A DNA stretch of 64,000 bases, from assembly GCF_019469165.1 (NCBI RefSeq), contig NZ_CP048263.1, positions 992,001 to 1,056,000 of the forward strand, given 5' to 3'. The position numbers were made by a program, and so were the translations under genes. Position 1 is the first letter of the stretch; the number at the start of each line of letters is the position of its first letter. This stretch comes from Gilliamella sp. ESL0443 (lineage in GTDB: Bacteria; Pseudomonadota; Gammaproteobacteria; Enterobacterales; Orbaceae). The notes under the pieces were generated by a model. That model ran no database searches and was not told the DNA's origin. It worked only from the letters and a program-made list of their open reading frames with translations. This document shows positions 57,970 to 64,000 of the stretch, one piece after another.

Positions 57970-59416
57970 TTTCTAACTCCATTAAAATAAGTGAAAACGC
58001 AATTCCTGGATTCTGATTCATAACTTTAATTTCACCATTGATCTGATTAGCTAACTGATTGGCAATCGTCAACCCTATTCCAGTACCTGAAACCCCTTCG
58101 GTTATGGATGAGCTAACCCGATAAAAAGGATCAAAAATCTGTTTTAATAAATGATTCGCAATGCCCTCACCATAATCTCGAACCGTAATTATCACCTGTT
58201 TTCCCGATTTAGTTAAAGATAAATCAACTTGCTTGCCCTTAGAAGCATATTTCTCAGCATTACTTAGAAAATTATTGAGAATTTGCATTACACTGTCTTC
58301 ATCTGTATTAACAATACAATCACTTGCAATATTAGTGATATTAAGATGTAACGATTTTGCCTCTAAAATAGGACTAAAGGTATGATATATCTGGTTGATT
58401 AGCTCGGTTAAATTAACTGGTTTTATATTGATACTAAGTGGTTTATTAAAACTTAAAACATTTTGAACTAGCCTAGTTAATCGCTTACTTTCAGCACTGA
58501 TTACATGCAAATAATCAGGAATGGGCGCAGGCTCATCTTCTAGATACTCTGATAACATATCAGAATATAGTGTGATATTGGTTAGAGGTGTTTTAAATTC
58601 ATGGGAAACTTGTCCAACAAAACTAACCTGCTGCTTTGCTAAGCGCAATGTTCGAGTATATTCTCGATAGCTATAGAAAATCAATCCAAGTATTACGGTA
58701 ATGAAAAGACCAATAACAACAGAACCTAATAAATACAAATTAACAACATTTGGGGAGGAATAATAATAGGTTAAATGCCAATTTTGTAAAGGATAGTCAA
58801 GCGATATCAAAATTTCATTATCAGATATTTCACCATTGGTATAAATCTGCTTATCGCCATCGGATAATTTAAAATTATCATCAAAAGCTTGCTTATCTAA
58901 TAAATTGATCATATCAAAAGAAAGCTTGATGTTAGAAAGCTCAAAACCAATAATATTATCCGATTGAATTGACCAGTAAATTAAGTGGTTATACATTTGA
59001 TACCAACCAGAACTTGGTTGAAACTGTTCAGTATGATCTTGTTGATTGAATAAAACAGAATTATCTAAAGCGATGGATTCTACTATCTTATGCCATTGCG
59101 AATCATACACATCACTTACAAATAAAATTTTATTTTTATTGATGATAAAAATATTTTTAATATCAGTTTCTGATCCTAATAAATCTTCCGCTTTATCGTT
59201 GTCGTCATTAATTTGAAGTGTCAAACTACTCAAATAAGATAGACGCTGATTTAGCAACGATTCAATCGATAACTTGATATTATTTATACGGCTTTTGGCG
59301 AGTAAGATTTGGTTGCTTTCTCGTAATAACACTTCGTGTTCTACACTTCGCCAACCTAAATAGCTTATAAACGCTATTAACATCATTAAAGATAAAATCG
59401 TTGCTAATCTTTTCAT
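57950..59416 (-). CDS. Sensor histidine kinase
   Basis: A 488-residue kinase. There is one TM segment at residues 4-22, a periplasmic sensor of about 200 residues, and a second TM (LYLLGSVVIGLFITVILGLIFYSY) near 230-250. The HisKA region has the phospho-His in VSHEFKTPLTNI (about residue 270), and the ATPase domain has LSNAEKYAS, VRDYGEGIANH and GTGIGLTIANQL. It starts 2 bases after the VWA gene stop. The signal may involve the VWA protein exported by the same operon; this is inference. Confidence 0.92.
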   Translation of the reverse strand: MKRLATILSLMMLIAFISYLGWRSVEHEVLLRESNQILLAKSRINNIKLSIESLLNQRLSYLSSLTLQINDDNDKAEDLLGSETDIKNIFIINKNKILFVSDVYDSQWHKIVESIALDNSVLFNQQDHTEQFQPSSGWYQMYNHLIYWSIQSDNIIGFELSNIKLSFDMINLLDKQAFDDNFKLSDGDKQIYTNGEISDNEILISLDYPLQNWHLTYYYSSPNVVNLYLLGSVVIGLFITVILGLIFYSYREYTRTLRLAKQQVSFVGQVSHEFKTPLTNITLYSDMLSEYLEDEPAPIPDYLHVISAESKRLTRLVQNVLSFNKPLSINIKPVNLTELINQIYHTFSPILEAKSLHLNITNIASDCIVNTDEDSVMQILNNFLSNAEKYASKGKQVDLSLTKSGKQVIITVRDYGEGIANHLLKQIFDPFYRVSSSITEGVSGTGIGLTIANQLANQINGEIKVMNQNPGIAFSLILMELENEDFNC

Positions 59417-59418
59417 AA

Positions 59419-60771
59419 TTATTTCTTAATTACATTGCTTTTTGACTCAAACTGCTTTTCAGCTGAAATTTTGTTGAAAACGTCTTTATCAGCTTTAGCA
59501 GCATCAGCCATAATATTATTTTTTTCAATTTGGCCTCTTAATCTTTCTTTTGCCTCTTCTGAGGATACTGAATTTGAAATTGAGCTAAGTTTTTTACTAT
59601 TTTCCATAAGAATATCTTCTGCTTCTTGGAACCTACCTAGATTGTAATACTCTAAGGCTTTTTCATTCTCAATGGTTACCTTCTGGATCTCTGATTCAGC
59701 TAAAACTTCTTGAATCATTGAATCCTTGACCAACTTTTTATCATCGGTATACGCTACGCTTACAAATTGAGTTTCGTGTTCAGCTTTATTTTTCAATAAA
59801 TTGTCATATGATAAATCAATTTGAGCTAACGTTTTACTTTGGCCAACTTTTCCTTCCTCAGGGATGACTTCTAACAGTACATATTTTTCTTGATTTGAAA
59901 ACAATTGATTCATTTTAATCGTAACTTGATTACCTTTGATTACACCATCTCGACCAAGTAAACGCACTGGTTTAACGCCATCTTTCAATTGGATAGTAAT
60001 CACAACATTTTGAGCAACCGTGGACATCACGTCAGTAAACTCGTGAACAAACATTTTTTCAAGATCAAAAGTATTATTAACAAATACATGATTACCATCA
60101 CTATAACTTGCGATAGATGACATTAATATTTCATTATAATCTGAACCGATCCCCATTGTGGTAATAGCAATATTCTTTTTAGCCGCAATAATAGCTAATT
60201 GAGAAAGTTCAGCTACTGAACTAGGACCTATATTGGCTTGACCATCAGATAACAAAATAATACGATTAACTTTATCTTTCGTAAGTTGGCTTTCAACTTG
60301 TTTTATTCCCTTACTCAATCCTGCAAATAAGGCTGTTCCTCCACCTGCAACTAAATTTTTATTGATTAGTTCAATAATTTGTTCTTTATTCTTTACTTTA
60401 GTTGCTGGAACAATAACTTTCGCATCATAATCATAAGTAACAATAGATAATGTATCTTCTTCATTTAGCATATTAACCGCAAAAATAGCAGCTTCTCTCG
60501 CTTTTACTATGCGATCGCCTTTCATTGAACCTGATTTATCAATAACAAGCGCTAAATTGATCGGCACATGTTTATTAGAGTTCGCTTTTTCACCAGTTAA
60601 TGAAACTTTTAAATAATTGGTTTCTTCACTTCCTGCCATAATAATAGGTGAAGACAATTCTGAACGGACGTTAATTTGTGAAACTTGTGAACTTGGTAGA
60701 ATTGTCGTGGCATAGCTAAATAAACTAGACAAGACAAAACCTAACATGACAAATATTTTAATAAATTTCAT
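59419..60771 (-). CDS. Secreted VWA-domain protein, first gene of a two-component operon
   Basis: A 450-residue protein with a signal peptide (FVMLGFVLSSLFSYA). The von Willebrand A domain (about 65-240) has a complete metal site: LALVIDKSGSMKGDRI, TLSIVTYDYDA, GGGTALFAGL and ILLSDGQANIG. A beta-rich region follows, then helices with ALEYYNLGRFQEAEDILMENSKK (TPR-like) and a charged tail. It resembles Ca-activated or inter-alpha-inhibitor-like VWA proteins that assist adhesion or envelope complexes. Linkage to the kinase suggests a sensory or regulated surface role. Confidence 0.85.
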   Translation of the reverse strand: MKFIKIFVMLGFVLSSLFSYATTILPSSQVSQINVRSELSSPIIMAGSEETNYLKVSLTGEKANSNKHVPINLALVIDKSGSMKGDRIVKAREAAIFAVNMLNEEDTLSIVTYDYDAKVIVPATKVKNKEQIIELINKNLVAGGGTALFAGLSKGIKQVESQLTKDKVNRIILLSDGQANIGPSSVAELSQLAIIAAKKNIAITTMGIGSDYNEILMSSIASYSDGNHVFVNNTFDLEKMFVHEFTDVMSTVAQNVVITIQLKDGVKPVRLLGRDGVIKGNQVTIKMNQLFSNQEKYVLLEVIPEEGKVGQSKTLAQIDLSYDNLLKNKAEHETQFVSVAYTDDKKLVKDSMIQEVLAESEIQKVTIENEKALEYYNLGRFQEAEDILMENSKKLSSISNSVSSEEAKERLRGQIEKNNIMADAAKADKDVFNKISAEKQFESKSNVIKK

Positions 60772-60946
60772 AGTATTTTCCTTCCTATATAAAGTTTATT
60801 CAATTATTCATCAATCGCCAAATAAATTGTCTAAATAATGTATTTAATTGTAAAAAGTTGTAAATAGTAAAACCGTGATAAAAAACACCTATTAGTACTT
60901 AAACTAACCAATCTCTCTATTTTACGGTGCGTTAACTGTTTGTTTA

Positions 60947-60976
60947 TTGCCAGTCTAAAGTGCAAAGGTATATAAT
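60947..60976 (+). promoter_or_regulatory. Sigma-70 promoter of apt
   Basis: -35 TTGCCA at 60947-60952, an 18-base spacer and -10 TATAAT at 60971-60976; the apt start is 46 bases after the -10. Confidence 0.7.
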
Positions 60977-61021
60977 AAAAAATTAGTCGCTCTTGAAGAG
61001 AATAGTTAGAGAACATTTAAA

Positions 61022-61567
61022 ATGACTCAATCAAAACTTGAACTTATTAAAAATAGCATTATCACAATACCAAATTATCCTAAACCAGGTATCTTATTTC
61101 GTGATATCACCAGTCTACTTGAAAACCCTATTGCATTTAAAACATCTGTCGATCTTTTAATTGAGCATTATAAAGATAAAAAAATCGACAAAGTGGTTGG
61201 CACCGAAGCTAGAGGTTTTATCTTTGCAGCGCCACTTGCGTTAGCATTAGGCGTTGGTTTTGTACCAGTAAGAAAACCAAATAAACTGCCGCGTAAAGTA
61301 TTTAAAGAAGAGTATCAACTTGAATACGGTACAGATACCTTAGAAATGCATTGCGATGCGATCAAACCTAACGAACGAGTGTTAATTATTGACGATCTAC
61401 TTGCAACTGGAGGCACAGTTGCAGCTACCGCAAAATTAATTCAAAAAGCAGGTGGTATTGCTCAAGATGCGGCATTTGTAATTAATTTACCTGATTTACA
61501 CGGGAAAACAAAATTAACTGATATGGGAATTAACTGTTACACATTAGTCGATTTTGCCGGTGAATAA
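61022..61567 (+). CDS. apt: Adenine phosphoribosyltransferase
   Basis: Salvages adenine with PRPP to AMP. The 181-residue protein has [15 protein letters not shown] at the N-terminus, [16 protein letters not shown], and the PRPP-binding [21 protein letters not shown]. Length is as in E. coli (183). Here it is not followed by dnaX. Divergent from the VWA operon. Confidence 0.97.
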   Translation: MTQSKLELIKNSIITIPNYPKPGILFRDITSLLENPIAFKTSVDLLIEHYKDKKIDKVVGTEARGFIFAAPLALALGVGFVPVRKPNKLPRKVFKEEYQLEYGTDTLEMHCDAIKPNERVLIIDDLLATGGTVAATAKLIQKAGGIAQDAAFVINLPDLHGKTKLTDMGINCYTLVDFAGE

Positions 61568-61578
61568 CGCATATTTTT

Positions 61579-61597
61579 AGGGCGAAATGTCGCCCTA
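61579..61597 (+). terminator. Hairpin terminator after apt
   Basis: AGGGCGA and TCGCCCT pair around AATG; only a weak T-tail. Confidence 0.6.
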
Positions 61598-61761
61598 TTC
61601 GTCTGCAACATCCTCATTTATTAATATCCTTATTTTTGCCATCAAATTCAGGCTTATCTTATCCGCTACTCTAATTTCATTTTAACTAGCCCAAACCACA
61701 ACAAATATCGCCATACTCAATTTGCATAAAATATCAACTTAACGCTTGAAATAGTTATTAT

Positions 61762-61800
61762 TATGAATTATTATTCAAAAATAATGAATATTTATAACAG
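61762..61800. promoter_or_regulatory. ArgR operator (tandem ARG boxes)
   Basis: Bases 61762-61779 read TATGAATTATTATTCAAA, a full match to the consensus TNTGAATWWWWATTCANW. Three bases later a second box at 61783-61800 keeps the left half (AATGAATATTTAT). Paired boxes with 3-bp spacing are the standard ArgR hexamer site. It overlaps the ribosome-binding region of the dimethylargininase gene. Confidence 0.75.
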
Positions 61801-61810
61801 GAATTAAACA

Positions 61811-62581
61811 GTGAAAAAATTTAATCATATTATTGCCAGAACCCCAGCTAAGTCACTTATCAACGGATTAACCTCTGCCAATTTAGGAAAACCAGACTAT
61901 CAAAAAGCGCTTGATCAACATAACAACTACATTCGAGCATTACAGCAATGCGATGTCGATATCACAATATTACCTGCCGATGAACGATTTCCAGATTCTG
62001 TTTTTGTCGAAGATGCCGTGTTATGTACGCCCTGTTGCGCCATTATTACTCGCCCTGGCGCGGTAAGCCGTCGTGCAGAAACAGAAATCATCGTTGATAC
62101 TATTGAACGATTTTATCCTAATAATGTTGAACACATTACCGCCCCTGGCACTATTGAAGCGGGCGATATTATGATGGTTGAGAATCACTATTACATTGGT
62201 TTATCCGCTCGTACCAATCAAGAAGGTGCCAATCAAATGATTGCTATCTTAGAAAAATACGGACTATCCGGTTCAGTGGTGACTTTAGAGAAAGTATTAC
62301 ATCTAAAAACCGGACTTGCTTATTTGGAACACAATAATTTATTAGCTGCGGGTGAATTTATCACTAAGCCAGAATTTCAACATCTCAATATTATTGAAAT
62401 ACCAGAAGAAGAGAGTTATGCCGCTAACTGTATCTGGGTTAATGAGCGAGTCATCATGCCGGCTGGTTATCCAATTACTAAAGCTAAAATTGAAGCGCTT
62501 GGCTATCAAGTCATCGAAGTTGATACCTCAGAATATCGCAAAATTGATGGCGGAGTTAGTTGTATGTCATTGCGATTTTAA
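61811..62581 (+). CDS. Dimethylarginine dimethylaminohydrolase (DDAH)-like enzyme
   Basis: A 256-residue guanidine-modifying enzyme. Visible are RTPAKSL at the N-terminus, DSVFVEDAVLC (substrate-binding Asp/Glu), PGTIEAGDIM, the catalytic His in VLHLKTGLAYLEHN, and the nucleophilic Cys in DGGVSCMSLRF at the C-terminus, exactly as in DDAHs. It should convert methylated arginine (or arginine) to citrulline. The start is GTG with AGGA 8 bases ahead. It sits between an ArgR operator and a permease gene, so arginine use is its likely context. Confidence 0.88.
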   Translation: MKKFNHIIARTPAKSLINGLTSANLGKPDYQKALDQHNNYIRALQQCDVDITILPADERFPDSVFVEDAVLCTPCCAIITRPGAVSRRAETEIIVDTIERFYPNNVEHITAPGTIEAGDIMMVENHYYIGLSARTNQEGANQMIAILEKYGLSGSVVTLEKVLHLKTGLAYLEHNNLLAAGEFITKPEFQHLNIIEIPEEESYAANCIWVNERVIMPAGYPITKAKIEALGYQVIEVDTSEYRKIDGGVSCMSLRF

Positions 62582-62618
62582 TTAAAACTTAACTGAACAA
62601 TTAAAATAAGAAAACGAT

Positions 62619-64000
62619 ATGAATATGCCAGTAAGAAAAAAGCTTGGCATACTCCCACTTACATTAATGGTAGTGGGCAGTATTGTCGGTAGTGGTATTT
62701 TTAGCCTTCCTCAAAACATGGCCGAAGGGGCTGGAGCAGGTGCAATTTTAATTGCATGGGTAATAACCTTATTTGGCATGTTTATGCTTACGCGAATTTT
62801 TCAGTATCTTTCAATTCGTTTTTACAAAATCAATGAAGGATTATATGGCTATGTTCGTGAAGGATTTGGTGATTATATTGGTTTTAATGCCGCTTGGGGC
62901 TATTGGATATCGGCATGGATGTCATGTGGCAGCTATTTAGTTATCCTATTTAGCGCATTAGGTTCATTTGAGTGCTTCAATTATTTTGGTAATGGCACAA
63001 CTATTCCCGCTGTGATTGCTGGACTTATATTCTTATGGATTATCCATTTTTTTGTCATAAAAGGCATCTATCAAGCATTCTTACTTAATTGTTTAGTCAC
63101 ATTAGCTAAAATTGTGCCTATTTGTTTATTTATTGTTTGTGTCGTTTTAGCGTTTAAAGTTGATACTTTCAATATGGACTTTTGGGGGACACCTCAATTA
63201 GGAACCATCCTCAGTCAAGTAAAACATACCATGCTTTATACCGTATGGGTTTATTTAGGGATTGAAAGTGCAACAGTTTATGCCGCTCGAGCTAAAAATA
63301 TAATTAGTATAAGTCGAGCCACCTTTTTTGGTTTTGCTATTACCAGTCTATTATTAGTCTGTGTTTCGGTACTATCTTTAGGGATCGTCCCACAACACGA
63401 ACTAGCACAAATGAAAAATCCATCCATGGCCTTAGTGATTGAACATGTTGTAGGTAGTTGGGGAGCTAAATGTATCAACATTGGTTTGATTGTGTCGGTC
63501 AGTGGTGGACTATTGTCTTGGTTAATGTTAGCGGCTGAAATGCTGTTCCTTTCTGGCCAAGGAAATCAACATACCGTACCTAGTTGTTTCGGTAAACTTA
63601 ATAAAAACAGTACACCCGCTAATGCATTGTGGTTAACAACGAGTTTAATTAGTGTACTTATGATTTTGGCACATTTTTATCAATCGGGTTACAACACCTT
63701 AATTCAGCTATCAACTTCAATGGTACTCATCCCCTATCTACTATCAGCATTATTCGTGTTTAAACTATCTATAAGGCAACGAAAAAAACATCTATTATTC
63801 ATCGGTACACTGGGTTCAATTTATGGATTCTGGTTAATCTATGCTGGTGGAGTTTCTTATTTATTACTATCCATGATCTTATATAGTGTTGGATTATTAT
63901 TCTACCTTTATGCAAGAAAACAAAGGCATCTATCATCTTTCAGTTATTTGCATGACAAAATTTATGCCATAACCATAGTTATACTAGCTATTATAGCGAT
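62619..64000 (+). CDS. APC-family amino-acid permease (ArcD-like), 3' truncated by window edge
   Basis: At least 460 residues of a 12-TM APC transporter, cut by the window end. It begins MPVRKKLGILPLTLMVVGSIVGSGIFSLPQNMAEGAG, the helix 1 GSGIF motif of APC carriers, then GYVREGFGDYIGFNAAWGYWISAW and a central YTVWVYLGIESATVYAARAKN. This matches arginine/ornithine (ArcD/YdgI) and related basic-amino-acid antiporters. Its gap to the DDAH gene is 37 bases, so both probably share the ArgR-controlled transcript. Cation or substrate selectivity is not certain. Confidence 0.85.
   Translation, partial: MNMPVRKKLGILPLTLMVVGSIVGSGIFSLPQNMAEGAGAGAILIAWVITLFGMFMLTRIFQYLSIRFYKINEGLYGYVREGFGDYIGFNAAWGYWISAWMSCGSYLVILFSALGSFECFNYFGNGTTIPAVIAGLIFLWIIHFFVIKGIYQAFLLNCLVTLAKIVPICLFIVCVVLAFKVDTFNMDFWGTPQLGTILSQVKHTMLYTVWVYLGIESATVYAARAKNIISISRATFFGFAITSLLLVCVSVLSLGIVPQHELAQMKNPSMALVIEHVVGSWGAKCINIGLIVSVSGGLLSWLMLAAEMLFLSGQGNQHTVPSCFGKLNKNSTPANALWLTTSLISVLMILAHFYQSGYNTLIQLSTSMVLIPYLLSALFVFKLSIRQRKKHLLFIGTLGSIYGFWLIYAGGVSYLLLSMILYSVGLLFYLYARKQRHLSSFSYLHDKIYAITIVILAIIA

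Overview
The window is AT-rich DNA (my estimate by eye is about one third G+C) from a gammaproteobacterium. Housekeeping blocks keep enterobacterial order: rnhA/dnaQ/tRNA-Asp with gloB and mltD, cnoX-ybbO, cmoA-cmoB, hemA/lolB/ispE, ppk-ppx. Very low GC, Enterobacterales-like synteny and a large Rhs toxin island fit an insect-gut Orbaceae (Gilliamella-like) bacterium. That assignment is inference, not a database result.

Layout. 1-10.8 kb: the end of a YdgH-like gene, hrpA, hslJ, pykF behind a terminator-bearing leader, and the polyphosphate pair ppk-ppx. 10.8-17.7 kb: a minus-strand redox operon (soluble flavin fumarate reductase with a covalent-FMN site, the flavin transferase apbE, a CitT-type anion exchanger), divergent from a dihydroorotate dehydrogenase that has a candidate pyrimidine attenuator. 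17.8-33.3 kb: conserved core genes (ybaN, tRNA-Asp, dnaQ, rnhA, gloB, mltD, yafD-like, gshA, rlmC, map, cnoX, ybbO, mtnN, rnd, a metallophosphoesterase, cmoA, cmoB). 33.3-41.4 kb: a more lineage-specific stretch of exported proteins and lipoproteins (secreted EEP hydrolase, orphan MetQ-like lipoprotein, tandem paralogous lipoproteins, class A acid phosphatase) plus an aldo/keto reductase with a divergent LysR regulator. 41.5-45.9 kb: tRNA-Leu, two small zinc-type proteins, hemA, lolB, ispE and a DUF421 membrane protein.

46.1-57.2 kb is the most interesting part: an all-minus-strand array of orphan Rhs C-terminal toxin tips and immunity genes with no full-length rhs gene in view. Modules are separated by copies of Rhs core, by a recurring hairpin terminator and by repeated leftovers of an unidentified plus-strand reading frame. 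Cargo includes a heat-labile-enterotoxin-like ADP-ribosyltransferase tip followed by an ADP-ribosylglycohydrolase, an LHH-type nuclease with a SUKH-like immunity protein, a ParB-like tip, a His-rich tip, two unrecognised tips, one decayed module and one immunity gene whose toxin has been lost. Six tips and one toxin remnant, otherwise unrelated, all end in Cys plus one residue.

57.3-64 kb: a VWA protein / histidine kinase / response regulator operon, apt, and an arginine-related pair (dimethylargininase and an APC permease that runs off the window) behind a near-consensus ArgR operator.
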